This document shows positions 8,975-21,900 of a DNA stretch of 64,000 nt, one piece after another (position 1 is the stretch's first letter; the number at the start of each line of letters is the position of its first letter). The stretch spans positions 186,001-250,000 of the forward strand of contig NC_018239.1 of the NCBI RefSeq assembly GCF_000227135.1, given 5' to 3'. The notes below the pieces were generated by a model that saw only the letters and a list, made by a program, of their open reading frames with translations, searched no databases and was not told where the DNA came from. Made by a program: the position numbers and the translations under genes. Source of the stretch: Leishmania donovani (lineage: Eukaryota; Euglenozoa; Kinetoplastea; Trypanosomatida; Trypanosomatidae).

Positions 8975-11900
8975 AAGCCGCCATGGCCGTAGTAGATGTG
9001 CGCTGTGGAGCCTGCGCTTCTTTGGGGATGCGTGAGTGCGCACATGTGTATTGGCGCGGGTGTCGTTGGCATGCGTAACGCGCGTCCTTGAGCACGATGG
9101 ATTCAACGCGCACTCGCTTTCTGCGGCTTGCGTAGCTCACGCACCTGGGACAGCGGAACAGCTATCCGAGAAACGCACTGCCAGCACACAAGCACACACA
9201 CACAAGAAAAAAAAAAGAAAAAGCGCGATGCAGAGAGAGGAAGAGAGAGATCGGCGGCACAACGCACCTTCACACCGACCTCCAACGAACGAGTCTCCGA
9301 CGATGAACATACGAACGGTCAAGTGCAGGCGAGCAGCCAGAGAGTTAGGAAAGACAAGAAAACCACCAGAGAAAGAAAAGCGGGGAGGCGGAGGCGCATC
9401 GACGGAACATGAACGAGGAAGAAAAACGAAGAAAAACGCGAACATATAAAAAAGCAAGAAAGGAGAATCGTGAGACATGAGCGAGAACGTGCACACATAC
9501 ACGCACACGCCTGCCCAGATTCGGGGTCTGAAAGGAGAGAGTGAGAGAAAGGAAGAGGGTGGTTTGTACTCCGCCACCCGATGCGTGTACACATATCTAC
9601 GTGTGCATGTGCATGAGATAGCACAGGGCGACTGGTTAAGAAGCCGATAAAGGTGGGAAAAAGCCGACAACAAAACAAAAACACGGAACAAGTGAGCCTG
9701 AATCCGATACGCACACATGCAGCAGAAGCACAACAACAATGAAATAGCACATGCAAATCAAAAAGAGTGGGAAAGAGAGAGCGGAAGACTTAAAAGGGCG
9801 ATCGCATATCCATTAGCATCCGCGTCCCTCTCCCTCTGCGCCGCTCGTGTGCATATATGTGGGCGTACATGTTGTTGTTTTGCTTGTTCGAAGAGAGCAG
9901 CACAGACATGGTGAGAGCACCGGGGAAACGCTCCAAAGAACTAAACTCCACCGAAAAAAAAAAGGGTCGGAAACGCAAGCAAGCGGGCCTCGCGCTCTAG
10001 AGAGTTCGGGTGGGGGAGGGGGACAAGGGCGTACTGTGCTGCGAGAGACAAACAGACAGGGACAGGCATGTGCCGAGGAAGAAGACGGTAACGATACGGT
10101 AATCGGAGCAAAAACAGCATGCAAAAGAGCCGAGAGGTTTGTATGATGAACGCTGGCAAGCAAGCGAAAAAAAAAATCCAAAATGGCAGCGGCGAACTTG
10201 AAATCAACTATGGTGACAGCACAAGGAATACACGACGGGATGCGCGCTAGACAGTGGATGTACCGTACGCGGCAGTGGAAAGAGGAGGGGAGAAGGAGAA
10301 AAAGAGAGAAAGAGAAGGCGACGGCATTATAACGGGCGTAGCCTCACGCGACGCGTGTGATGTACCGAAAAACATAAAAGTACGCTGAAAACAAGGTTTG
10401 CGCATGCAGAAGAAAATGAGATCGAACGGACACAAAAACGTCGATGCGTAAAACGGACGGCGACGGCGACAGTGAACTGGAAAAGAAGAAGTGAAGGAGA
10501 TGGAGAGGAGGAAAGACCCAGGCTACTACGCGCGCCGCACCCTCAGATCATTCGGATAGGCGAAAGCCAACGCACGCATCAACACGAAAATGGACAACAG
10601 CCTCCCTCCCTCACCCCCCCCCCAAGCACGATCGGTGGCGGGTATGGAAAAGAAGATGTGACACGTCGCATCCAATGAGAGCGGAGTACGCGAGACGACA
10701 AGAAAGAAAGCCAGCAAGGTAAGCACGGCGGTATGAACCTCACATGTATAAGTGTGCGGCTGCGGCTTCTTTCGAACAACGACAACAACAAAGAAAAAGG
10801 AATACGTGAAGCGTGATAAGCGCAGCACACGGAAAGAAGAACGGGGTGTGGAGAGGAGCTCAGCGGGCGTGCAGAAAAGAGGCTGACACGCTTCGCGTAC
10901 GACACATACAAACAAACAATCAAGGAGGAGAGCCGAATCAAGACGCACCAACACAAACGCGAAAACGAAAAAGAAAGGAAAATAGGAAAGTAGTGGCACA
11001 TCGCACGTGCATCGAGCGGAGCATGCGTGGGCACGACATCGACCCCCTCTCCCCCCGGCGAAACGAATAAAAATGATATGCGCACAATGTACGCACGATG
11101 CGCGCAGAGAGCACATGGCGAAAGGAAAAAAAAAGAAGGCAGGCAAAGGTGAGAGCAGAAACAAACGGGAAGGGAGAAAAGCGACGACGCAAGAGGAGCC
11201 AGCGACCCAAAATATAAATCAGTAAATGAACGAAAACGAGGCACGGAAAAGGCGCACAAGAACGCAGGATTGCTGCGTCGAAGCAGAGAAGTGGTGCGCG
11301 CGTATATACGCCGGCGTGCGTGTCTGTGCGTCTCCATAGTACGCACAGAAGTACGTTGCACCAGTCAAGCAAGCAGAGAGAGAGAGCACACACACACACA
11401 CATCCTCGCGCTCCGATCATTGGCCCAGGTTGGAGGAGGTTTACAAAATGCGGGGGAGGTGGTCTCGATCAGACGCAGCGCAAGTCGAAAAGATGTCCAG
11501 AAAGAATGCGCCCTTCTCTCTCTCAAGAAGAAGAGCAGCATTCGGAATGGGTATCACGGGAGTAAAGGGAGTCGCTGAGGAAGACATGGTGTACACATCG
11601 ACAGAAATGGGTGAGCGTATGCCGTTACAGATGATGAGGGACGCGTGAACGAGAAAACGCAAGAAAGAAAAGGGGCCGAAGCCCGGACGTGGCGGGTGGT
11701 CCGCCCAGCCCAACTCCCCTTTTTTTTCACCCCCTTCCTCCCTCCCTCCCGTCTCGCTCCGATCAGATACATGCCTCACTGCCTTCGCGAGCCCCGCAAA
11801 AACGGCTGCAAGGCACATCGCCGAAGCAGGAAAACAAGCCAACACACGTAAAGGCATAAAGAAAAATGCACATGGAGTACACATGGACGTCTCCCGTTGC

Positions 11901-12589
11901 GCGCGCGCGTGGTGCGCGGCCGCGGCACCGGTTGTCGCTGACACTGAAGCAGAAGAGAGAAACAAAAAGAAGGAGAAGGGGCGAAGAAGAGGCAGCGAAA
12001 CGAGAATGACAGGAGGGTGGTGGGAAAGCACAACAAGTGCGCGCGTGTGTGTGAGCGCGTGCACATGCATGTGCGTCACAACTGCAAAGACCCCGTCGTG
12101 GAGGCTAAAGTGAAATATGATAGGCAGACGGTTCTGTGAGCATGTTGCGCGTCCCTTTCGTGTTCATCGAAGCATGCGCACGCGTCCCTCTCGCACGCAG
12201 CCGGGGTCATAGAGGCATACACACGCAGGGGCTGGGGCACACAGCGAACAGCAGCACACGCAGAGACTCCAGGCGCAGCAGAAAAGCAGAGGTCACAGGC
12301 GGAGGAAGCGATGATACACAAGCGTTCAGCACAGGGGGAGTGCTAAAGAGAGAAATGCCACCGTGAAGACGCATGCCGCGAACACCAAGCACCGCAGCGA
12401 TACAGAAAGTAGGCAGGGAAGAGTGGCGCACAAGCACGTGCGCTACAGGAAAAAGATATCGAACACACAAGAAATCCAAGCGAGAGCCGGGAATGCACGA
12501 ATCATACCAAGGCACACCGAAGCCAACAACGGCCATGGAAAGGGACCAGCAAAACAGAAAACACAGAAAACGCGAACGAAGCGACCAAG

Positions 12590-12620
<31 letters not shown>

Positions 12621-12991
12621 ATGAATGAGAGGAAAAAAAGGAGGGAGAGACAGTGAAGGCAGGGCTTAGAACGGCGTTCGACGTCCACCGAAGATATCCG
12701 TCGAGAGGGAGGGGAGGAGTGGTGTGGAGACTACAAGAGGATGATGCAGCGGCGCTCATTCATGATAGAAAAAGGAACGAAAAAGGTGGTGTGGTGATTG
12801 GAGAGGGAAGGGGATTCCAGTCACCAGACACACCAGCACACGCACCCGTTATGTGCTCCATTCGTTTCATGCATGCGGCAATCCCAACGGCACATGAAAA
12901 GAAGCGAGGGTAGACGGGAATACGAAGGAGAGGACACACGCACACGCGCGTGCCCCACCCTACGTTGACGACTGCTGCGCACCAACGCGGC

Positions 12992-15346
12992 CTATCCCGA
13001 CATCTCCTGCGCTGCAGAGAGCAATGCCGCCTCATACGACAGGGATGAGCCCAAGAAGCTCACAGACGCTCGAGACCGTGGCGCGCCAGGCGGCAGCGGC
13101 ACTGAAGCCGCAGCCTCGCTTCCGCTTGGCCGCCGCTGGGACTCCGCCAGCCCTGACTTTTCAAAGATGGCGCTGTCCTCCAAATCCTCATTCTCTACAG
13201 GTGATCCCACGGCGACTGCATCCTGTTCGTCTTCAGCAGGCTTGGAGCGAGTCGACGTCGACGCGTGTACCTCGGGCTGCGTCGCCGTGCCCCGCCTGAG
13301 CCCCATGCAGGACAATGAAGTGCTTATCAGTCGCGGGAAGAGGGCCAGCGACGGTGGTGCATCCCCGGCGACGGCAATCGTTTTAGCAGCAGCAGAACGC
13401 GCGCTGCTCCTACCATCGTCAAGAACAAGAACAGCCTTGTCAGAAAGCAGCTGCTGCTCTGGGCACGGGGCCTCCTGTGGAAGCCGCCATGCCGAGGCAT
13501 CCTTGCACAGCCCCTCTGACCGATTGTGGTATTTTGCGACGACATGCCCCTCCACCTGTCGCCGCAGTTCTTCGCGGCCGGCGGCTGTCTGCTCCGCCCA
13601 CAACTCTTGCCGCTGCATGGCACGCATGGCTCTGTCGCACTCGGTGGCGAGGCACGAGTGCAGACGCTGCGGAGCTGCGGCAAGGGAAATTTGAGCATTC
13701 CCATCAGAGAAGGATGGAAGCAGCCAAGAGAGGTCCTCACTCCGCGCGCCCGTCGCCGGCGCTGTGAGCAGACGGTACGTCGAAGGCATCGCAGATGTCA
13801 CCGCCACGGCGGGCGCCGTAGCCGTGACCTCCCCGTTGTCCTTGTCCCTGCCGCTCTGCATTTCGCTGGCCATCGCAGTGGAGAGAGCGCACGGTGGGCG
13901 GGGCGGTGACTGCGACGGTGTGGACAGCAGCGCCGCCTCAGCAGTAGCACTGGCGTTTACAGAGGAGTCATCCTTGGTCGAGAAAGTGGATGCGTATCGC
14001 ATCAGGGCAGAGGCGCTTCGGAACCGTTGCGCGGCGGTCGGAGAAGGCGATGTATAAGGTGTGGCGCTAGCCGTGGTCATGGCCGCGGCGGCAGCTGCGC
14101 CGGAGAAGGTGGTGGCTCGGCTGGTGTTGGATCGCATTAGTGGCGTATCCACCGTTGCTGTAGCGCCCCCGTCGCTGCTCTCGACACCATCCTCCGTGAG
14201 ACAAAAAGAGCCCAGCATGGTGCTGCCGGAGACGTATGATGAGCGGCGACGTGCTGCGGGGAGCACCACAGGCATGTCCGGCTCTGCTGTACACCCTGCC
14301 GACAGCAGCTTGTGCACGACCGTGCGCGGCGGCGCGCTTTGAGACTGGTGGCGCTGCACGGCCTTCTGCTCCGTTCCGCGTGCCGGGCAGCACGCCGCGA
14401 TGGCGGGGCTTAGCGGCAGCGACGGCTGATGCGTGAAAGGACTGAATGCCGGCGATGGCGACGGGATACTCACACTGCAGCTGTAACTGGGGCTCAGGTT
14501 GTCCTGGTTATCCTTGGTCAACGGCGGAGAGGTTGACACAGCAGGGGTTTCGAACGCGGGGGCCGGTGGGGGCGGCGGCACACTTGCACGCCTGGCCGGC
14601 GACCTGGTAGAGGCTAGGGTCGCCGCTGTCGCGGACACGGACATAGTATAAGCACGCACGGCAGCGTCTTCGGCATCAGAAATAGCACCAACGTCGGCCT
14701 GACGAGGCGCTGAAGGCAGCGGGTTGGCAGTCCGGGACTCCGCTGGAGCGCTCAGCGCGCCCTCTGACAGCCGCGGCAGTGCGTGCATGCGCCGATGGTG
14801 AGGCTCAAAGCCCCCGTGAGCCGGGTCATTGGAAGGTCGCGGCTCATCGCCTGGAAAGCTATGCATGTCGCACAGCCTCGAAGCGTCTGCGTCTAGCGCG
14901 GGAGACGGCGTTGGTGGTGTGGCAGTGTGCTCGGACAGCAGATCCTCGCCGCTGCCGCTACCGTTTCCGTGAGATCCGTGCGGTAAAGCAAGCATGTGTG
15001 CTGAGGCGAGTGCCAGCTTGCGTGGTCGTCGCGGTGGCAGCGTGGGAGACGTGGATGCCGCGTGCGACGTAGCGGCGGAGGACAGAGAGACAAAGGCACA
15101 GTGTTGAGCCGCACTGGCAAAAGCATGAGCGGCAGACATGCACGTTGGGGCATTCGAAGTGACGGTTCTGGCCATGGCCGAAGCTGTCCCCGGTGCGGCG
15201 GCCGGCGTGCCTGCAAGCGGTCCTTCACTTTCCATACTGAAAGACTGCGGCAAGAACGGTGATAGCGGCAGTGTTGCTCCGCTGCTTTGCCGCGAGGCGG
15301 GTTCCGGCCCTGCCACGGCTGCTGAAGGGGCGTTGAACGACTGCAT
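12992..15346 (-). CDS. Hypothetical Ser/Ala/Pro-rich protein, 784 aa
   Basis: The frame is open from an ATG at 15436, but I place the start at the next in-frame ATG, 15344-15346 (MQSFNAPS). The 30 extra codons translate a pyrimidine tract (FLFYFFFI) that ends in an AG at 15374-15375, which looks like the splice acceptor, so the upstream ATG would be absent from the mRNA. Stop TAG is at 12992-12994. The protein is dominated by Ala, Ser, Pro and Thr and is probably largely disordered. A more ordered, charged and possibly helical stretch follows the motif WLLPSF at about residue 541 and continues for roughly 80 residues. The C-terminus ends in a short amphipathic-looking segment (SYEAALLSAAQEMSG). 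No signal peptide, membrane span or catalytic motif is seen. I do not recognise the family; GC-rich third positions over the full length support it as a real gene. Confidence 0.85.
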   Translation of the reverse strand: MQSFNAPSAAVAGPEPASRQSSGATLPLSPFLPQSFSMESEGPLAGTPAAAPGTASAMARTVTSNAPTCMSAAHAFASAAQHCAFVSLSSAATSHAASTSPTLPPRRPRKLALASAHMLALPHGSHGNGSGSGEDLLSEHTATPPTPSPALDADASRLCDMHSFPGDEPRPSNDPAHGGFEPHHRRMHALPRLSEGALSAPAESRTANPLPSAPRQADVGAISDAEDAAVRAYTMSVSATAATLASTRSPARRASVPPPPPAPAFETPAVSTSPPLTKDNQDNLSPSYSCSVSIPSPSPAFSPFTHQPSLPLSPAIAACCPARGTEQKAVQRHQSQSAPPRTVVHKLLSAGCTAEPDMPVVLPAARRRSSYVSGSTMLGSFCLTEDGVESSDGGATATVDTPLMRSNTSRATTFSGAAAAAAMTTASATPYTSPSPTAAQRFRSASALMRYASTFSTKDDSSVNASATAEAALLSTPSQSPPRPPCALSTAMASEMQSGRDKDNGEVTATAPAVAVTSAMPSTYRLLTAPATGARSEDLSWLLPSFSDGNAQISLAAAPQRLHSCLATECDRAMRAMQRQELWAEQTAAGREELRRQVEGHVVAKYHNRSEGLCKDASAWRLPQEAPCPEQQLLSDKAVLVLDDGRSSARSAAAKTIAVAGDAPPSLALFPRLISTSLSCMGLRRGTATQPEVHASTSTRSKPAEDEQDAVAVGSPVENEDLEDSAIFEKSGLAESQRRPSGSEAAASVPLPPGAPRSRASVSFLGSSLSYEAALLSAAQEMSG

Positions 15347-15373
15347 CCGTCGCGAAGAGCTCGCCCGTTCAGC

Positions 15374-15405
15374 CTGGATAAAAAAAAAATAAAACAGAAA
15401 ATGAG
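15374..15405 (-). promoter_or_regulatory. Trans-splice acceptor inside the longest ORF of the 784-aa gene
   Basis: The minus strand carries T-rich sequence (a run of T's broken by A) ending in ATCCAG, with the AG at plus positions 15374-15375. The spliced leader would join at about 15373, leaving 27 nt before the ATG at 15346. This is why the shorter start was chosen. A more distal acceptor near 15660 could restore the longer form. Confidence 0.6.
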
Positions 15406-15818
15406 CACCGCTTCGAGTAGTATGGCGGGGGCACAAACACTTCAGAAATCGAAGCCTGGAAAGAGTGCAGGTGCACTGCAGCAGCTACGCAAGAACACGC
15501 GGAGAGCCAACCCAACACAAGCGGCAGCTTTCGTTTTCGGTTTTTTTTCTGTGTGTGCTGTTTCGCCCGTATACAGATCGCTAGGTACGTATGCAGGTCA
15601 CGCACTCGGATATGGCTGGAGGAGGGTGCGAGAGAGGGAAAGAGCCACAAGACACGGCAAAAAAAAGAAGGTTCGAGGATGGGCACAAGCGAAACAGCAG
15701 ACAAAAAGGGAGTGATAGTGAGAGGGTCAGTGAGGGAGTGTGCGTGCGTGTGCTAGAGCACCACGAAGAGCACAAGGGCAGCAGTTATTGCCAGCCTGCA
15801 GCAGAGGGAAGAGCGAAA

Positions 15819-15851
15819 AGGGAAGGGAAGGGAAGGGAAGGGAGGGGGGAG
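15819..15851 (+). repeat. GGGAA tandem repeat, G-quadruplex-capable
   Basis: Repeated GGGAA units followed by GGGAGGGGGGAGG, much like the array at 2142-2176. Both lie in spacers on the plus strand. Confidence 0.7.
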
Positions 15852-15929
15852 GAGGCAGAAGTTACGAGAAGGAGGGAAGAAGAGGCAACGACAAAAAAAA
15901 GAGGAAAATAGAAACAAAACAAAACAGAG

Positions 15930-15956
15930 TATATATAAATATATATATATATATAT
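15930..15956. repeat. (TA)n microsatellite followed by (GT)n
   Basis: An AT-alternating run passing into GTGTGTGCGTGTGT. This TA-then-TG arrangement recurs in most spacers of the window. Confidence 0.85.
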
Positions 15957-18900
15957 GTGTGTGCGTGTGTATAGGGGAGAGAGAAATACCAAGCCGCAGC
16001 CGCCAAACACACAAAAAAATGAATAATAAAAACAAACACACACACACATGCGAAGCCTGCAAAATCCACACACGCGTACGCACGCGCGCTCACAGAAAGC
16101 AGAGGGAGAGGGGAGATGGCCTACGAAACTGAGCACACGGACGGAAAATCTGCGGCACAAGTCAAGCGCAGAAAAGCAGAAGAGGATGGAGCACACGCCC
16201 CAAACAGCCAAGAGCTTTCAAGCACACCGAACAAAAAGAAAGTGAGCGAGGATGGCAGGACTCAGCTCTCCTGCTGGCCACGACAACCGTCCAATCAGAT
16301 CCACTCACCGCACTCGTCCTATTCGAAAAAAAAGGAGAAAAGCGAGGGTACAACACGTACACGAAAAGCGGCGAAACGACCGAAACAAAGAAACGAGAAG
16401 AGGCAGGTTGGAGGTACGGTGCAGCAGAGGCACGCAAGTCCTTACGTGTTTCTGCGTGCTGGGCAAGGACTGGGCAGCCTCGGAGACGTAGAGGGCCTGT
16501 CTAGCAGAGCAGAATACTCGAATAGTCTCCTCACACAAGCACACGTGTGTATGTGTGTGCAGGTCGCTCGGCTTGATTCTTTTTGCCGTGTGTGATATCT
16601 CGACGCTGACGTGAGCAACAGCCCTTACCTCTCTCTCTGTAAGTGCGAGTGCGAGCGTTCGTATTTCTGTGTTCGTGTGCGAACAGATGGACGCAGAGAG
16701 CAAAGCCCCTCGGGAGCGGACGACGAAGGCGGAGACGGCGCGGCGGTAACGTACCAGCTGGCAGCGGTGCGGTGATGTCACACCAGCGTAAAAGGGAATA
16801 CAGAGGGAGATGTGAAGGGAGATAGAGAGTGGAAGCAACACCAAAACAAAAAAAAAAACTATGCGCGTATAGATACAGATAGATATAGATATGTGTATAC
16901 TGGCAAATATCAGCTCGCACAGCAAAGGACAGAGGCGTGAAGGGGTCGACCGCACGCAGGAGAGAAGCACGCACACACACGCACACACACAAAAAAAATG
17001 AGCCGAACAAAATCGCGAATAGAAAACAAATAAACAGAGAGAGAGCACGATGTACGGCTGCACAACAAAAGAAAAGAATGTGCGTGACCTGTATCCGATC
17101 TCCTATCGGTATCTCGGCTGTTTGTTGTTGCCTCGCCTTCTTCGTACTTCGTAGGGGAGCTCCTCGTTACGCCTCGTGGCGTGGACCACTACGACGACCA
17201 CAACGAGAGAGCGTCCGATTTACTATATACCGATGCACGAGGCAGTCAGTAACAACACAGAGAACCAGGAAACGGATAAAGAGAGAAATCGCTAGAAATG
17301 GCAGCCCTCCCTGTGATGGTGGTGGACACGTCGTCGCTGTCGTCGCTACAGTGTCGCAAGTGCAGGATGAGAAGACGGTCGGCACCGAACGTGAGCGCGG
17401 GAGGGCGGAAAATGGGGAAGGGGAGGGGGTGAAAAGCCACTTAAAAAGACCCTACTAGCGAGCCTCGGGTTATGGTTGAGCCGGCAGGGAGGGATGGAGA
17501 AGGGGGTGGGGTAAGAGAAATGGCCGATCCACAAGGAGTGGTGGGTGGTGAAGGAAGAGGGAGGAGGGGGCGAGCACACGTGCACGGTGGGGAGCGACGA
17601 AAAGGGGGAAAACGCAACAATGAAGAAAGAAAAGCGCGGAACGCAAAAAGAAAAAACGAAAATAAGAGAGAAAGAGAGATAGAACGAGCAGAGCAACCGA
17701 AAGGCAGCGGATCGCTTACGAGGGCAACAGAGGTATAAGCGGGGAGCTGCTCAACCCTGCACAAATAAACAATAAAAATAAAAAGGCAAAAAAAATCGTG
17801 CACGCACGCAGACGCTTCGAGACAGAAGGCTGCCGTTGGGTGGGTAGGAGGAGGGGTCTGTGAGCTCGTGCGCTTGCGTACCTGTATATGTGTCGCTTCT
17901 GTTTGCGTGTTCGTTTTTCTCCGTCCTATACCTTTCCTGTGTCGCAGCGGCGGCTGTCTGTGCTTTCTGTGGAGGGAGGGGAGCCTCCTTTGTGTGTGTG
18001 TGTGTGTGTGTTTCGGTCGCTGCCTAATGGGATCCCGTTCACCTTTCCCTTCCCTTTTTCGAATGTACCCTTCCGCTTTTCACTGTGTCTCGCGATGCGA
18101 CGGAGCAATACGGCTGATGTGCTGGAGAATAAGCACCGGAGCAGTGGTCAGTAGAGGGCCCACGTGAGGGATGAGGCGAGGCGAGGGGAGAGGGTGGGGG
18201 GAAAACTGGCAAAAAGAAAGGAATCACAACCGCACTAAGTCTCACGAACGTACAGTCAAGAAGAAGCGAAGGAGATAATAAAAAAAAAAAAACAAAAAAG
18301 CGCAGTTTTGAGAGAGTGCAGTGGCTATGTTTTTTTTTGTTGTTGTTGCTGTTGACCGCTAATCCCTATCTGCCGTTGTGTCGCTCCGTGCACTTCCGTG
18401 TATTTTGCTTCCCTTCGTCTGTATGTATGCCTGTGACCGTCCAAAAACCGTTGGGTACTTCAGCCTTGTTGTGTCCCTTATCCTGCGTGCCTGTTTTCTT
18501 TTTCTTTTAGCGGGAGGCTTCGTGCCCACTCGTCGTTCCTCCCAAGGGAAGGTCAGTTCAGTTCCTCGTTCTCTCCTGCCTTGCCGCTGGCAACAGCGTC
18601 GCTTGTTGACCCTCCTTGCCTGTTCTCACTTTCGAGACGTGTCTGACGGTGTCCTCCTTTCTTCCCTGTGTACCCTCGTGGCTACGTGAATCCTCGATGA
18701 CGATTAACACAGGAGGGAGGGCGTGGGAGGGGCAGCACCCGAACGCGGAGAGACTCGGGGGCGAACAAAGAAGCGACTCCACCCAACGACACACGCAAAC
18801 CCCAGAGCAAATACAAAAATAAATCTAAGAAAAAGAGGACGAGAGCCCAGACGCAGTCAAAAGATTGATGAGCTCGGAAAACGGAAAAAAGAGGAGGAAA

Positions 18901-21900
18901 GCGAGGAGAGAATAGTCGCGCCGGCAGGGGAAGAAGGATAGCACGCAGCCAAGATGATACGCAGGACGAAGCACGGACAAAAAAAGGGGGTGTAGATGAA
19001 AGAAACAAGCAAACACGCGCACACGCGCACGCACATGCAGAACGGTCAGACACGTATGTGCATCCCAGCTGGGAGGGTGAGGGAGACGCGTGCGCTCGAG
19101 GGCACCGCACACACACACACACAAACGACGCGGGAAGCACAAATTTGAAACGGCAAACACAAAAATGACCGCAGCAGAAGGGAAAAAAAAGAAATACATA
19201 TGAGGGGGTCCTCACACACGTGCAAAACGTATGCACGCCCGACACTCACACAAGCGGAAAACAAGGAACGGCGCAGCCTCGCCCGAGAAGAGGAAGTACT
19301 AACAACCTGGAAGGAAAGCCAGCAAAAAAAAAAGAAGTACAACATAAAAAAAACGGAAACTATTCGATGACACGAAATGCTGACGACGCACGCAACCACA
19401 TGCGCATCCAGAGAGGACAGAAAATGTGAGCCGTGTCCGGTGGTCAGAGCGTCAGCCTCGAATAACAGTTCCCTCGTTTTCGCTTTCCTATTTTGTTTCG
19501 TTGCGCTGCTGCCGCTGTTCTTGTCGGTGATGTGGTCAGAGTGTGTTTGTGTCTGTACACGAATGGAAACAAAAAGGGGACAAATGGCGATATCGCTACA
19601 TACGTGCAGGACAACAGTAGCACGCAAACACGCACGGCAGCGCAACGACAAAATCCAAGACCAGGCGACGCCAAGGAAAAAGCAGAAGAGTCACAAAAGA
19701 CGGGAGCCACAGAGAGCGAGAGCCAAAGAGAAAAGGGAGGAGGATGCGTGTCACTTTCTGTTCGGACAGTCAGAGTAGCAAGAATGAATCGCTGATTCGC
19801 AATTCGTTTCTGAGTGTTTTCGTGTGTGTGTGTATGTGTGTGTTCCTTGTGCTCGAAGGTTAGAGTGTACGTTAAGCGCACCCAAACGTCGATAGCCTGC
19901 GTGTCCGCCTAGCCTCCACTGCGCTTCTCTGGTGCTGCGGTGGCCCTAACCGCGTGTCCACGCACACCCCGGACCCTTGCCAGCAAGAAAAGTACTGCCC
20001 GTGGGAGAGCTTATTGGATTGCGGTTGTAGGCAGGGGAGTGTAAGATACCTCGTTGCCCAACACGGTGAAACTTGCGCCCCCTCCCCTCCCTTTCTGTCC
20101 GTTTTTTTTTTTTGATGGAGAAGATAGATACCAGCTTGAATTCCGCTGCTGTTGCGGTGGTGGCGGTCGATGTGCGTGGTCCGAAAGGGTCCACCTTCGT
20201 CTGCCTCCCTCACCCTTTTTCTTACCTTTTTCTCTTTTCGGCAGCGACGATCTCGTTTATGTGTTTCGCTGGCAGTGCAGAATGCCTTCGATGCTGTTTC
20301 TCCTCCTCTTCTCGTCGCTCTGAGTTTCCCGTGCTTGAGCGGGCCGCTTCACGTTTTTTTTCGTTTCTCTGCGTCGGTGACGCCAGCCGTGTTTTGTTCC
20401 CTGAAGTGTGCGTACACACACACACAGACACGTGCGCACGCGCGCGCGGGCACAAAAATGGTCAGAGCACGTTCTTGTGGAGAGAAGGGGAGCAGAGAGA
20501 AATAAGCGAGGAGAAACAAAAAGAGAGAGGGGGAGGGGCTGATGCTGATGATGGCACACACGAGCAAGCAAACACAAGCGAAAGACGGAGAGGCCCAAAA
20601 GGGATGGGTGGGTGTGGAACAAAATGACAGCTAAACGATGAAAGAAGAGAGAGGTTGCTTGAGGGAGGAAGAAGCACAGAGGGGGGTTGGGGATGCAGTC
20701 CCTCTGTGTGTGCCCGTATGCTTTCCTTTTGGTTTACGATTCTCTCTCGCTGGCGCACGTTTTGTTGCTGCTGCTCTTCTCTCCTTCCTCGTCAGATGCT
20801 TTTTTGGTTGGAGTCTGTTCGGTGGGTGTGGTTATAGCTGGTCCTCGTGCCGGAGTTTCTCTGTTTGATCGTTCTTGTGTGCCAACTCGCCTCGCCGTGC
20901 TCGGGCTTATCTGCGTCCGTGAGGAGAAGCGCCGGCGTGCACGGAGTGTACGCCAAGGAATGTGCTCATGGGAGCAGGGAAGAGGGGAGAAGCACAAGTG
21001 AGGAGGACCATCACCATGTACACAGAAAAAACAGTGAAGAGAAGGAATAAGGTGCGGAGACATAGAAAACGAGACGTGATGCAAGCACTTGCTTTTTTTC
21101 TCCAAGCACCGTTGTTTACTCTCCGCTCTCCCTCCCCCCACTGTCTGTCTGGTCTGTACACATGCGGAGAAGCAACGGCGTACTTTCATCACCTCGCCCA
21201 TTCGCAGAACGGCTGAGACAGAGTGAGCCAGAGAAAGAACAGGATAGTCGTGCATGCGCGTCGGGTAGTGAACGGAAGGTTTCTTCGTTTTTCGTTGTCG
21301 TTTTTTTTTCTTTTCGCGCACGCTGAAAAGAAATCTCGGCCGCTTCTCATGCACAAGGCTGCCTGAAAATGTGCTTCCTGAAGACACCTTTGCCTCCCCC
21401 CGTGTTTGCTTGTCTTCCTGCCGCTCATGTCGCCGACTCGCTTGCACGTATTCGTTTGGCGGTTCTCTGCGATGAGGTCGTCTCGCTCTCATGACCCCTC
21501 CTCCTCCTCCTTCGCCTCACGGAGAAGGCAAAGCCAGGATAGGACGCTCGCCTGAAGGCCGCACAACACAAGAAGGGGCTGAGAGAGCGAGATGGAGACC
21601 ACACACACACACGCGCACACGTTGCACTTGTGTACGTACACATGCACCCAAAAACTGGCATATACACGAGCGCGCGCGAAGCATGAGCAGGTGCAAGCTC
21701 CCGGTATTTCGAAGACAGCAAAACAAAACGCAACAGCACATCAGGCAAAAAGAAAAGGCGGCTTCACAGAGTCCGGCGGTGTCCCTCTCTCGCTCGAGGC
21801 GCTCCCGCCCGCGGCCGCGTTCTTTGTTGTTGTTGGTTGCGTTGTTGTTGCGTACTTTGTGTGGGCCCTCGCTGCCCCGTCTGCATACGCGCGGCCGGGG

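Larger units (their letters stand above)
6275..12991. other. Gene-free spacer of about 6.7 kb
   Basis: No credible coding frame on either strand. The plus strand is mostly A/G-rich, with T/G tracts at 6389-6522 and 7650-7670. Frames such as the 200-residue one at 9137-9739 and the 260-residue one at 10579-11361 translate pyrimidine runs into Phe/Ser/Leu/Cys-rich sequence and show no codon bias. It presumably holds the 3' UTR of the 784-residue gene on the right. Confidence 0.6.
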
